Shown here: positions 21,310 to 33,740 of the stretch, piece by piece
Position numbering within the stretch: position 1 is the stretch's first letter
Layout of the letters: every line of letters starts with the position of its first letter
Origin: Seminavis robusta
Taxonomy: Eukaryota; Bacillariophyta; Bacillariophyceae; Naviculales; Naviculaceae
Direction: 5' to 3'
Assembly (NCBI GenBank): GCA_903772945.1
Contig: CAICTM010000041.1
Span: 1-64,000 of the forward strand
DNA: 64,000 bases
Made by a program: the position numbers and the translations under genes
Notes under the pieces: model-generated
What the model was told of the DNA's origin: nothing
Databases searched by the model: none
The model's input: only the letters and a program-made list of their open reading frames with translations

Positions 21310-22691
21310 CGCGCCAGATACAAAACAACCTCCTTCCCTCTTTGTTTTCACTATATCTCCTCTTCCCATTCTCCCTCCCCAACCAACTCAACTTGACATG
21401 GTACATGTGTGTTTACACGTCACTTTTTCAAGCTCCAGCAGCTGGAGAAAGATCCCATGTGTTCCTACGTTCCAAGTCGCTCTGCATAAACCTCAGCGTC
21501 CCACCAACAGGTTCATCAGCCTTTCACATAAACCTCAACGTCCCACCAACCAACAGGTTCATCAGCCTTTCACCACACTGCACACTACACAAACTTCCTC
21601 CTTTCTACTCTAGATCACAATGCAAGATGAATCGATAATCATCATTATGCTGCAATAATGATGCATGAAATGACCCTAGCAGCTACAACAACACGGTACT
21701 ACCACTGCTTCTACCACCACCAACGCTTAACCCTTTGGTAGGCGTACGTAGCAAGTAAACACTTTTTTGTTGCCTATGCAACAAGAACACACACACAACA
21801 CAGCATGTTAAACACAGAACTGGAGTCGACTGCAAATGGTTTGGGACCATTGGAGTCATTCATTTACTGCTGTAGACTTGCCGGTGTGAACCAACCAACC
21901 TTAGCTCTCTGTATGTAGAATTGAGTCCTACTATAATTGGCTAGCTAGTAACGATTTCCTTCGCTTTCACAAGCATTCCTCTTTTTGTTTCGTTGTTTGG
22001 TGTTTACGCTGTACTACCATACCGGCACGTCTAGCAAGTGCTGACATTCCAACATGCTGTCCCGTCAACTTTCCAGGAGGCTTGTTTCAAGTTGGGGTCT
22101 ACTAGTACTCTGGCACCTGGTCTACTCTGGCACCTCTGTGTTGTCCATGGATACTATACTAGCTAGCTAGTACCGTCCGGTACTAGTATTGCTTCACTCT
22201 TGAGCTCCCAAGTTTGAGCTAGACAACCGAGAAGAGGCAACTGCTAGGAGAGGCTTTAAAAAGGGATCAGGAAGCATTGGGCTGGGTGATCTGGGTCAGA
22301 AGCTGAACTCAAAGAAGAGCGCACTTTGGGTTTTCTTGATGAAGACTCAGTTGCGAGGACTCGGACTCCAGAGCGCCGAGACAGGAAAGACGGGTACCTG
22401 ATCGTAGGGAGATGGGAGTGGGCGCACCACCAGGTACCGGTACCAAGTCGGCCAGCCATGTGCCTAAGATACGAACGAGTCGAGTCTTATGGTTGTATTG
22501 GTTGTTATTATAGTTTATTATTCTATGCAAGGTATCACAGGGTTGACAGGTTTCACAATAGCAGCACATTCTGACACATAAAAACATAGAGTGGATGACT
22601 TTTTCCTCGTGTTGTCACAACCAAAGAAGCGCCCTATCATAGGATGCAGTAAGCACTACTGATCCAGGGCAACGAGTCAAACGCTGCGACT
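21310..22691. other. Intergenic DNA
   Basis: No gene supported. A short imperfect tandem (ACCAACAGGTTCATCAGCC) occurs twice between about 21500 and 21565. CTAG and TACCGG words recur near 21940, 22155-22185 and 22430-22445. Confidence 0.4.
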
Positions 22692-25600
22692 CTAGATCGC
22701 GAACCCAGCATTGCTGGGCCTTTTCGGTGCACTTGCTGACTTGGGAGAGTTGTGCTTGGTTCTAGTCTGGTGTTGATGGTAAGGACGAGGTTGATCTCGG
22801 GCGGTACGATCAATGATGCGTTGTCCACCGAGGTTGTAAGTGCCAGGGACATTGTAGGCATCGCCCATATTCCTTTCCGCACCCATCATGAGGCTTCTCT
22901 TGCTGTGCTTATCGGAAGGATGGGAGCGCGTCAGGTCATTGGTGGCCAACGAGCCCAGCTCCATGTCGGGACGCGCTTGATTCCTTTCAATCTCGCGATG
23001 CAACTGTGCCTCCGTTTGCATGAACGTGTCCACGCTGACAGTGTTGGTTCCGATTTCAGCGTCCCTCGGAGCCTTGAATCGTCGGGAATCGCTCTTCTTG
23101 GGCTTTGGCTTGGTCTGCCTGGGCTTTCGGTAGAATGGCCACCCGAGGATGAACGGATTCATAAGGATAGGCACAATGTAGGTCAAAAGGGCAAAGAAAG
23201 CCGCTGGAGCGGCAAACAACAGAATGTCAAACAAAGGAGACTCGGGGTCGTCCCAAGTCGACCACTCAGGCATGTGGGTGACATCCCAATCGTACTCCTG
23301 AATGACAGTGGCATAGGCCAACAAAAGCGCAAACAAGGAAATGCCCCAGCTGCCGGCATTGAACTTGGCCGTTTCCCATAAAGCAATGCAACGGCTGACG
23401 GTGATCGAGTCCTTGTTGGTAGCACCACAGATGTTGGGCCTAGACAATAGGTGATCCATCGACCCCAAGAAAAAGTAGTTACCCATGGCGGAGTAGAAGA
23501 AGATTTGGAAAAAGAGAGCGTAGCGGGTCATCTTCCAGATGAGGTACAGCTTGCCCCGCTTGGCGTACTCGGTGAAGAACAGGTTCCTGTTGATAAAATG
23601 CATCCTCAGCATGGAAATGAGGAAGCAGGAGTAACCGATCACGTAGTACACCACAACATTCAACACAATGATGCCCGCCGGAGAAAAGGCATAGAGAGTG
23701 TTGATGTCACCTCCGGCATCAAGGATTCTCGCTACTGCGGAAATTGCAAAGACAATCAAGTAGGTACCACCGGCAGTATAGGAGAAAAGGTATGCTGTCA
23801 AGAAAATCTTGTAGTAACTGGGAATATCACAAGTGAGGAAGGTTCGGAAGAGAGGAGTAAAGATGCCGTGACCGAGCATTTCTTGGAAGGGATTGAACAT
23901 GAGTTCATGAGCACCGAGAGCAAACTTGCGGTGGCGTCCAGCTTCTTCATCAAAGGTTCGTGTGACACCCTCTTGGAATTCACAACCAGGGTAGGCAATG
24001 TACCGTCCATTGTATCCGATGTTGTAGAGATGGATCATGAGTTCGAAGTCTTCTGATACATGACATTCGGACCAGTATTCGGAACGCAATCCGCCATGCA
24101 AGTTCTTGAAACCAACTTGATCCACTGACAAGAACGGCAACCCAATGTTCTTGAGCCACCGTTGGGCATTCCTCAAGTTGCGCATTCGACCACACTGCTT
24201 GACGGCTTCGGTTCGCAGAAAGATAGAGTGACCGACCAGAGGAGGATGACAACCAAGGATGGAAGACAGAAGGAAGTGCACTTGGTAGAGAGCATCAGTG
24301 TAGGCCTCAATCATATTCAAGTAGAACGATTCACCACGTTGATCATTCAATGTCTTGGTGGCATGCTGGGTAAATCCCAGGCGTTGATCATTGATGAACT
24401 CTGGGACCGTCTTGAGAATGACAGGAGGTTGCATGCGGGCATCGGCATCATTGACACAGATCAAATGTCCAATACGCACATTGTTTCCAAACATAATGTA
24501 CCTGGCTCCATCGTCACTGTGGGAAACCTCCAACAGGCAGTCTTCAAAAGTTCTTTTTCCACCAGACCGGGACAAGAGATCTTCGGCACCAAAGCTAAGC
24601 CGCAAGTGTGTGTTCAAGTTGGATGCCTTTTTGAACTTTCCTCGACGATCAATAGTGGATCTGGATACCCAACCAATCTGAAAATGGTAGTAAAATAACA
24701 TGCGGTGAAACACTTCGTAAATATTCTTGCTCCTGAGTCCCTTGAGATGGCGACGAGCGACCCGAGGGATGCGCTTGAGGATTTGACTGAGACGGACCAC
24801 CTTGCCCTTGGTTTCCACCACATTTTCCCAGAGCATTTCGGCGGCCGGAAAGTTGTCATTCAAATAATTCATGATTCCGTCGTCACAGACCACAATGTTA
24901 CAACTGGCTTGGGTATGAGAGATGTAATGATCGCGTGCCTTCATGCAGCTCTTCAAGGTGGGCATGAGAACTCTTGAGCGACTCTTTGTACACGGAATTT
25001 GGATAGTAACATCAGCCATGGATCTCCTGGCTGTTTGGATTCGGGGATCATGGAGAAGTACTTTGTGTTTGATTTGAATGCTTTGGCAGGGATGAACATC
25101 TTGATAATACTGATACAGTAAAGTAAGAGTTCCAAAAGAGCCCAAAAAAGGAAAGACATGCCAAGAAGCACTCCACAATGATTCGACCAACATTGTCGTG
25201 ATTCCAAATCGCCATGACAAGGAGAAAGATGACCCAACCAAACGCCATGACAAAGGCAATAGTGGAAGCATACTTGGCAATGGGGAGAGGCTCTGAGGGA
25301 CGGTTAGACTTGCGTGTGGCTGGTTTGGCCCAGGGACTACCAGGAATGTTGGTAGCATCCTTATCGAGCAATTCGGCATTAGGATTTTGAAAGTAGAGCC
25401 TCTTCTTCTCTTCATCCGAGTCTTCGTCGGAATCGTAGTCTTCTTCCGAACCAAAGAAGGAATTGTCATCGTCGTCGTCTGGTCGGTCATTGAAATGACG
25501 GAACAAATCATCCAAGGCGTCAATGTCCACGGGTCCGCTGCCGCTGCCACTGCTGCCCTTTTTGAGGACGCCGTTGCTCGTCGTTTTGTTTCTGCTATTG

Positions 25601-25716
25601 CTACCGCTACCGCTGCTGCGCTGCGGTTGTTGGCTTTGAGGATATTCGTAGGCTACTTCCACACCATTGGCAGTCCGAGCCAATTTGGGATGCTCTTCGT
25701 CTGAATGAGCCTTCAT
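22692..25716 (-). CDS. Membrane GT2 glycosyltransferase, interrupted reading frame
   Basis: A processive-type family 2 glycosyltransferase of about 1009 residues. The N terminus (ATG at 25716, MKAHSDEEH) is acidic and Ser-rich, followed by two membrane helices. The GT-A domain shows VVCDDG, VNDADARM (DxD, sugar-nucleotide and metal) and SEDFELMIHL (the ED of the catalytic base region). In place of the usual QxxRW there is an RHRKFALGAHELMFNPF segment. Five or six C-terminal membrane helices and a basic tail follow. These enzymes extrude polysaccharide through the membrane; chitin, glucan or mannan cannot be told apart here. The frame is not continuous. Between 25162 and 24971 it changes several times, and restoring one G at each of five GG/GGG sites gives a seamless protein including GDPWADVTIQIPVYKESLKE. 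A sequencing or assembly error is the simplest reading; a true lesion is possible. Confidence 0.75.
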
Positions 25717-26837
25717 GCTGCTCCGTTTCTTTCTATTTCAGAGTGTGTGTTTCTTCTGCTTGGCAGTTGCTTGCAAGTTGCTTGGGAGTTTCTTGGTACC
25801 GGTATCAAATAAATTGTGAGAAGAGGGGTATCCAGCAGCACCATTTATTTCTGGCAACGAGAAAAAGTCGCTGGACGCAATATATCCGGTGTCCGGTGGT
25901 ACGGGTAATGTACAGTACCGGCAGGAACAGTCTCAGTCTTGCAGGGATCATGCTCGAGTGACTCGGCAACATTTGAAATCGTCCAGGCGTGAGATTCCCA
26001 TGTGCTTCCGACTGTTATTTAGACACAAATCGGCAAGACTGTTCCGCTCAGGTTTTCATTTAGTCGTTCCGTGTGATTACATTGGGCCACACCGGTCGGC
26101 AAAGTAGCATTGACACCTGCTCACATCTTTCACACATCTTCACACAAAAACCTGACTTGTTCTTGGCTTGGATACGATTATTTCATAGATAGCTACTGGA
26201 TCCTGGGTTTTTGGCGGGGAGGTCTTGCAATCACAAGCAAAGGAGACAGTCAGCAATATTCGAGGTATCATAGAAGATGAAGCTGTACCAGGTACCTGGT
26301 ACGTATCTGATGTTGACACTCTTACGGGTACAGTCGTACAGTACCAAAAGGCAAATGACACACAAGAACCTACATGTTCAGCTTACAGCACCTCGATCTA
26401 GCTAGTTACACCCGTACACGTAGCTACTAGTAGAAGGAGTGTTCAAGTCTATATCTTTCAAAAGAACCGGTACGTAGAGCTATGCATATCTAGATCTATC
26501 AAACCTTAGGCAATCAGGCTCACTCTGATATCTTGTCGATGCAACTCGCCACGCCCTCTTTTAACGCAAATACTGATGACTCGGAACTGTAAAATCGGCA
26601 GTCGTCTACTTGCGCATACTAGTTACTGGTATGCACACTAGTACCCCTCTTGGGAAATATGATGCTCGCCTAATAAGGTCATGTTGCACTGCTACACTAC
26701 AGTACAGTGTGCATAGCAATGTGTGTTGGCTAGCTAGGCTACCGGTATGTATCTGACTCGATGCATGTACTAGTATGATATCAGAACTACAGGCACGTTC
26801 GGAACTCCTTTGTGTGCATGCTTCAATCATCTCGACT

Positions 26838-26872
26838 CGCCTCGACTCGCCTCGACTCGCCTCGACTCCCAT
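26838..26872. repeat. 10-bp tandem repeat
   Basis: About four copies of CTCGACTCGC in a row, in gene-free DNA. Confidence 0.8.
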
Positions 26873-27272
26873 TCCGACTGCAACAATTCCGATGCAACAA
26901 TGCAAGGTTATGACCTGGTGCCACAGGTGTCCGAGTTCCGAGTGCATTCATGGTAGACGTTATGATCTATTCAGCTCCGGCCGTGCAGACAACCTGATGA
27001 AACCACACAACATTACTTAGTTACGAATGCAAGGGACACCGGCGAAGCAGCAGCCATACAGTCTTACATGTACGTAAAACCAAATTTGTCGCTAGGTAGA
27101 CTACATGTACCGGTACACCGGTACCTACTTCTGGAGCTACATGGATACAGCAGTTTAGTTCATACGGTAGGCGGACAATGGCTGGAGAGTAACTATGAAC
27201 GAAGAAGTCTTGTTGTTAGCCTATCCTATCTAGATTTCTTATTTGACGCTTTTTTCTTGCCGCAAGGTACCA

Positions 27273-27352
27273 GGTACGGTACGGTACGGTACGGTACGGT
27301 ACGGTACGGTATGGTATGGTATGGTATGGTATGGTATGGTATGGTATGGTAC
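27273..27352. repeat. GGTAC/GGTAT pentanucleotide array
   Basis: A perfect 5-bp array in two blocks: about seven GGTAC units followed by about nine GGTAT units, then GGTACG again. The block structure suggests that a C-to-T variant unit arose once and then expanded by slippage. GGTAC also recurs as shorter runs elsewhere, for example 60896-60918. Confidence 0.9.
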
Positions 27353-27879
27353 GTATACAAGACAGCCGAGCTGGGCGTGGAATGCTGGATAGGTGCCAGT
27401 GGCCCATGAAACTATTTGAAGCCAGATTCGAAGGACAGTGTTGAGTTGCACAAGTTAGATTTGCCAAGGACATTGCTCTGCTCCGAGGTTAGCTAAGATC
27501 GCCATCGCACTCACTGGCAAAGGTATCGGTAACCTCGAGAAATTGGAATGAACGCGACCAACCTCAGGACGTTTTGGCGGGAAGACATCAACTACTGCAG
27601 TAACCCAAGCAACCAATTCGAGAACTGAAGCACAGTTGCAGATGCTCCGATACGACTCCATTCAATTCATCGGGAAGATTGACGCGCCCAAGGGGAAGGA
27701 ACACCTTTCCGATCTTGGAATGTGATTCCAGTACTGGCACCGGTACAAATCATGGTGGCTCCAGGAATCCAGCAGGTTGTGCTACATTGTATTTTGCTGA
27801 CGAAACGAAACTCCCCGATACGATTGAATCGAGCCCTCTCAGTGGAAAAAGAGAAGAGCAGAGGGAAAACTAGCTAGAG

Positions 27880-28139
27880 TGTATCGCAGTCTGAGCTTCA
27901 GGTTGTCAACCACAATGCCATGGGAATATTCTCATCCTGGGGGTATGTCACAGGGAATGCTTCCTGGCACAGTGGCACTGGGGAAGGCTGACATGAAGTT
28001 ATGAGACAACAGCATGGCCCAAGTGTTCCAGAGGCACCCATGGACATTGTGATTGACAGACCTTCCACCTTGACTTTGATAGGAACCACCAACCTACTGA
28101 ACGAATGACTACAAGACACTGGCGAAGGGTAAGAGTTGC
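27880..28139. repeat. Direct duplication, copy A
   Basis: About 260 bp, nearly identical to 28300-28559. Bases 27901-28080 differ from 28321-28500 at a single site; divergence rises at the right end. There is no clear coding function in either copy. Confidence 0.9.
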
Positions 28140-28299
28140 TGGCCAAAGCTGACCACCAACTATTGCTTGCCAAAAGGCAGCCCCCACTGTTGACACTGAG
28201 CTATATTGGTTATCACTAGACATCACTGAAAGGAAGGAGCCACCAACAGACCATGGACAGTATTGAGTCGCACAGGATGGTACCTCCAACCTACCTAAA

Positions 28300-28559
28300 T
28301 GTATCGCAGTCTCAGCTTCAGGTTGTCAACCACAATGCCATGGGAATATTCTCATCCTGGGGGTATGTCACAGGGAATGCTTCCTGGCACAGTGGCACTG
28401 GGGAAGGCTGACATGAAGTTATGAGACAACAGCGTGGCCCAAGTGTTCCAGAGGCACCCATGGACATTGTGATTGACAGACCTTCCACCTTGACTTTGAT
28501 AGGAACCACTGACCTACTGAATGAATGACTACAAGACATTGGGGAAGGGCAAGATTTGG
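28300..28559. repeat. Direct duplication, copy B
   Basis: Second copy of the 260-bp repeat, offset exactly 420 bp from copy A. The 160 bp between the copies is unrelated to the repeat, so this is either a partial tandem duplication or two insertions of the same element. Confidence 0.9.
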
Positions 28560-28754
28560 CAGAACTTTCATCTCGTCATCATCGTGAGGGCTATCGTAAC
28601 TCGCGCTGGAATGTTCACGCCAGCCAACCGCAACAGGAGCAACCAGGGCGAATCGGCAAAATGCATCCCGTCTCGGGTCTCGGATAATGTGGACTTGAGT
28701 ACGCTATAGAATCGAAAGACTCGTCGCGAGTCTCGGTCGGTTGCTTGTAGACTT

Positions 28755-29102
28755 TTAGGGCGAGCTGCTTTTGCTTTTCAGTCTTCGATCAACTGGTTGG
28801 GGCCTTGAATAACGACGGTCTGCGACACACGCCTTCGCACGAGGGAGCACATTTGTAGTAATTCGAGTTGTAGTTGTCGCCAGACGCTTCAGCTCGGTTT
28901 TGTTCTGAGTAATAGTCCTTGCGATCGGTCGCCACAGCAGCTCGTTCGTACATGTAGGGATCATCCTGCTTCCGGTGTCCACTTCTTGCTCTACCAGTAC
29001 GGCTCCTTCGACCCAACTATCACGACGGTGCTTGTTCTTGGAGTATCTATACCGACGACGACCCTTGAAGGCTGCGAGACTCTTCTTGTTTGCTTGAGGC
29101 AT
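28755..29102 (-). other. Small basic ORF, doubtful
   Basis: ATG-started 115-residue frame rich in Lys/Arg. A second overlapping frame (29016-28789) also has protein-like composition (DDPYMYERAAVATDRKDYYSEQ). Neither has a domain I recognise, and either could be chance or the remains of a small gene. Confidence 0.2.
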
Positions 29103-29877
29103 GATAGATTGGCTATGTTGTTGTCGAAGAATGGTGACGAAAACTGTGAATGTACACTGATGAACTTGGTTACTCTTTGTCGTCGAATGGTTTTTTGTGG
29201 TTCTTTTGATTTTAAAACGTTTCTAAAATCAAAAACATCAATTTTCAATTTGAGAAAAAACGACCCGTCGGGTGGGAGTTAATGCTTCTATTGTCAGTAC
29301 AGAGTACCTGTAGAGCCGTTCAGTATCAGTGCGATACGATTGGCTTGCTCTCGGGTCGCAAGGTTCTTAATTTTGATTTGAAATCAAATTCAATCGATTG
29401 AACGATTGATGGTTCTTTCATTCGTGGGGGCAATCTGTTAAAGATACAACCTCCAGGCCACAAGAGGCTCGACTCGACCGAGACTCTGACTAACTTGCCA
29501 TGGACAACTTGACAACCTTGGTAGTCACCCACACATCCTTGTTGGGCAGCATTCCTACAGAACTCTGTAAAAATATGTGCAAGCACAAAGGGAATTGATT
29601 TGGCCAGCCCCGCGGTACACTGGACCAACACAACACTCACGATAGAAGAAGTTCCCTCTGCGGTTGCAATTGTGTTCCTTGCTCAGTCGTAAGCAAACAG
29701 AGTACCATGCATATGGTACACCTTAGAAAAAGTTACTAAATACTTCTGGGTCGCAGAATTCTGCTTTCGGTACGGGACAAGAACGGAAGGAGTATTAGCC
29801 ACAATCTAGCTATTAGTCATCAATTTAGTATTTTTGACGTTGCCTTTGTCGGAAGTCGGATCCAACAAGCAATTTAT

Positions 29878-31490
29878 TTAGGCCTCGTAGTGAGACTTTG
29901 TTTCGGGGAACGAAGTGCCAATCTTATCGCGGGCAATGTGGTAGCATCGGATGTCAATGTCAAAGACGTCTGTGCCAGTGTTGAGCTGGATAATGTTGTT
30001 TTCCTCTCCGACCAAAAAGCACATTGTGTACAAGGCAATTTCAAATTCGGGCGAGGTACCGATGAAGCAGGTTCCGACAAACTTTTCGACGCCACCCCAA
30101 GCAAATTGCAGCGTCAGCACATGATCATTGCCGTCAGCATTGGCATCTCCCCTGCTTTTGGGCTTGATGTAACCGCGGTAGTCGACCTTTCCGCGCTTTT
30201 CCTCCAAGTAGAATTGGATCCAGTTGTGAAAGCCCGATACGTCGCCATCCTTGACCTCACCGACAAAAACATGTTCAAAGCCACTGGAATCCAAACGACC
30301 TCCGCGGCTGCGACGGTAGAGCTCAAACCAGATTTTGAAGAGTAGATTGCGGAATCCAGAGAGGCTTTCTGGCACATCACTGGGCTTTTTGGCCCGGCAG
30401 TATCGATGACAGAATTGCATGGGAGCCGTCTGCATAATGGCCGACAGAAATTCGTTAATCTCTTGCCGTTCGGCATTGCTCAGAGTCTCCTCTTTGCCAA
30501 CTTCGGCAGTGTAGTTATCCAAAAGCGCCACGAATGTTTTGTAGGTTTTGCGTTGCCAGACGCTCTTGTCGACACTGGTAAAGAGGGGATCGGGAGCCGA
30601 GTCCTCTTTCCAGTAGGGTTTCTTTCCCTTTTGTACATTGATCGCATAGTGTTCATTTGGCTCGAGCCTGTTAGCATCAAGCTCCCACAAATGCTGCGCC
30701 GCGTCTGTAAGGCTCATGCCGTTGACATTGACGGATGGCTCCGCTTGAAGCGTGAATGGTTTGGGGACCTTGCAATAGCAAAAGTGAGAGGCGCAAAGTG
30801 AGTTTGCGGACATCCTTACGATTTGAAGGGGAAAAGCCAGCAAGTCTCAATCTAGCTTTGCATAGTACTCACCAAGCACGTTTTCTCAAAGGCATGAACC
30901 ACAACATTGACGCACTTGAATAATTTGACATTCTGGTCCTTGTCCCCCGATAGGAAATCGCAGGCAGCCTTGAAGGCGGACGCCCGAGCTCCAACTAGGA
31001 ATTCTGAGGATGGTTTGTTGGATTTGAAAAACTGGAACAACTCTGCATTCTCTTCTTGGTCTACTGACAAATCGCCAAAGAGACCTTTGTAATATTCCAC
31101 AAAGGTGGCTTCATCACTGGATGACCCAGCTCCTGATGACCTATTACAAGAAGAATATGGAGAAAGACAATATTAGTGGAGTCAACCAGGATCACCACCA
31201 CCGTGATCGAGCGTTCGCTCTACCGGTATTACTCACTGAAGACAGGTTGCTTCAATGGCGTGCACAATCGCATTGACGGTCCGTAGGAGTCCCACGTTCT
31301 TGTCCTTGTCGTCGGAAAGATACTCGCAGCCGATGCGAAACGCAGTCGCCCGCAACCACACCAAGAGATCCGGAGGAGGATTCAAATCCTTCAAGAACTT
31401 GCACAACTGAGCACTCTCATTCCAGTCCAACTGGCCGTCGGAAAAGTACCCGCGGTAGGCAGATTCAACTCGTTGGTTCATGCTGCTCAT
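29878..31490 (-). CDS. XendoU-type endoribonuclease with duplicated N-terminal module
   Basis: Spliced from 31490-31237, 31140-30873 and 30768-29878 (introns of 96 and 104 bp, all GT-AG), 470 residues. The C-terminal ~290 residues match the XendoU/ENDOU family of uridylate-specific, Mn2+-dependent RNases that leave 2',3'-cyclic phosphates. Visible family features are GFEHVFVGEV (first catalytic His), GFHNWIQFYLEEKRGKVDYRGYI (second His), GTSPEFEIALYTMCFLVG and the closing IGTSFPE. The N terminus carries two homologous ~80-residue modules (residues about 5-85 and 95-175), each ending VNxxVHAxExTCL and each encoded by one exon, which I do not recognise. No signal peptide is seen, so an intracellular role in RNA processing or decay is more likely than secretion. 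The ATG at 31490 begins MSSMNQR; no other in-frame ATG precedes it. Confidence 0.82.
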
Positions 31491-31625
31491 GTTGGTCTTT
31501 TGTTACTTTGGTTTGGTTTCTCTTTCTATCCGTTTGTACAGGCAAATGGAATGACTTCTCTGTTCCTGGGTGACTTCTACGGGAAACCTAACCCTCCCTC
31601 TGGTACTGCAGCCCTGTGGGGCTCC
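31491..31625. other. ENDOU upstream spacer
   Basis: 135 bp between the endoribonuclease start and the LTR element. It must hold the core promoter of that gene unless transcription starts within inserted DNA. The boundary of the older Crypton-like insertion, if it reaches this far left, is not visible. Confidence 0.3.
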
Positions 31626-31630
31626 CCCCT

Positions 31631-31886
31631 TGTTGGAGGTTGTATTACAGACACCTCAATACAAATTAGTCGTTTATCCCAATCTAGTTATAAGGGATAT
31701 CTATATCTATTCTCTAGTTACATACATGGGGAGTTTAACTGACCTATATGGTCACCCCCTTCACTATATCCTTTGAAGTTGAATCAATCCCAGAAATACA
31801 TGGAGAAAGATCACTCTTGGAAATAGCTTAACAGTAAAACAGTATTTTACCTTTAACTAAGCTAGAGTGTTACTAGCAACCAACTA
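31631..31886. repeat. Outer LTR, left copy
   Basis: About 256 bp, TG start. It aligns along its length with 40561-40803, including the shared blocks ATTAGTCGTTTA, TATATCCTTTGAAGTTGAAT and AGTATTTTACC. Confidence 0.88.
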
Positions 31887-33740
31887 TTTCCAAGAAGTGA
31901 TTCTCTCGAAGCCCATCTCGAATTCGAGGTTTCACCCATGGCGACATCGACATCCTATTACATGATAACAAGCTAAGGTAACCAGTGCAAACAAACGGTC
32001 AAGGCAAGAAAGGGCTATAGCCTCACTGAGAGAGCTACCAACAGCTTGCAGGAAAAAGACAACTCGAACCCGTATGCACGAACCTACTACGACTATGACT
32101 ACACCGGATAGATCGGTCGCCCATGAGACTACCGAATCAGCCAGTACGGATTGTACCATGCGAAAGAGCATTGAAAGCTAAACCATTTGCATGCTTGAAT
32201 CGTACTCACACAACAGAAACTGAGTGAGCTACTATCTATTAAAGATCTGATACAAGCAAGTACGGAGCCGGGAGTGAGCTCCGGAGCCAGCAAGAAGCAA
32301 GCTCACGGGAGTGAGCGAACGAAACCAAAGATCAGCTCACAGGAGTGGCGACACCAGTTGCCACAAACTACAGACCGGTCAATCCGACTTGGCATCAAGC
32401 CGCTACAGTTACAAGCAAAGCTTTGCTAACCAACGCTCGCTAGGAGTGAGGCCGGGAGCGGACTCACAGGAAGCGCAAGCACAAGATTTTGGCTGCGCAA
32501 CACAGCCATCGTAGACTGCTAGGTGCAGTGCTGCTATGAATACCAACTACAAGAGAGGACTCATCTGTAAGCACGACAAGTGCATGCAATCTTGAGTGGA
32601 GCCAAGCTATCTAGCTACGGTACCACGACAAGTCCAACAAGGAACGACGACTCTATAGTGCCGATTCCTCCTTTACTGTACAGAGCAGCAGCTGGTACAG
32701 GAGTGACACGAGGTAGTGTTGTCACTGAAAGAGGAACTGGGATACAGCTCCAAACAGGAATACCACAAGGTACTTCCGGGGAGTGTCCTATCCTCAACAA
32801 GAAGCCATCGAAAAGGCTACTAGAAGAGAGGTGCACGGACAGAAAATTCCAAGCACAACAAGCCATCTTACCAGGGCGATTACAAGGCAACGACAGGTCC
32901 GACGAAAGGACTGTCATACACGGAAGTGGCTACTATACTGTCACTGTCACTGACAGGCCCAGAAGAGTGCAAGTTCTCGAATGCAGAGGAACGGAGTTGC
33001 ATCCATCGGCAGCAAGCTGGATAACAGGGAATTTGCGAGCAATTTTCCACCAGACAGGAACAAGACCAAAGCGATCGAACGATCGCTGCTCCTGTCAACA
33101 AGAACAACAGTGTTGGCAAGCAACAGCACGGCATCCACAGCGATCGGATGACACGACGACCGCTCCAACACGAACAACGGTGGCTACCACTAGCCATCCG
33201 CTACGGCGACAAGAAGAACAAGAGCAGCCCGTCTAACGAGCGATCGAAACAACGGCTACTACTACAGGAACAAGAACAACGACGGCTCATACGAGCCAGT
33301 CGCTACGGCGACCACAACAAGAAAACAGCGACGCTACACTAGCCAGTCGCTACCGCTACGCATCACAGCGCCATTGTGTTGTGATCGACAATTGTCGGCA
33401 GAAGAAGCATTGCTTTTTGTGAGGAAACGCTGACAGCGCAACCATCAGTTCACGGAACGGGCAAAGACAGCCTGCAGTTCGCACAACAACCGCAACCACT
33501 GAACAGAAAAAGGTATCTTTTGCGAAAAGGTATCTTTCGGCCAGGAGTGTACGGAGCCATGCAGCTCTCTGTACGCAGGCAACAAGAGGGTTCTACCGGT
33601 ATGGCGATCCAAGCATATAGTATGGCGAATCCAGAGAATGTCCTGCACAGGTAGCTAGCTAGCTACGGCCACAAGCTCCCAGAGCAGCAGTGCAAGCGAA
33701 ATGCTACAGGAAGCACAGGAGTGCTCCATCAGCATTGATA

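Larger units (their letters stand above)
25717..29877. other. Gene-poor intergenic region
   Basis: 4.2 kb without a supported gene. It holds a 10-bp tandem (CTCGACTCGC, about four units, 26838-26872), a GGTAC/GGTAT pentanucleotide array (27273-27352), repeated TACCGGTA words, and a 260-bp direct duplication at 420-bp spacing (27880-28559). On the minus strand at 29102-28755 there is an ATG-started 115-residue basic frame (KSLAAFKGRRRYRYSKNKHRRD) with no recognisable domain; I give it little weight as a gene. Confidence 0.45.

Noticed and set aside
27239-27473. Frames crossing the GGTAC/GGTAT array
   Set aside because: Open only because the pentamer lacks stops; they translate to simple repeats.
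29326-29640. 104-codon minus-strand frame
   Set aside because: It starts at GTG, has no recognisable motif and no supporting neighbours.
32580-33236. 218-codon plus-strand frame in the outer LTR element
   Set aside because: Its composition follows the local repeat words, with no gag or pol motif; likely chance.
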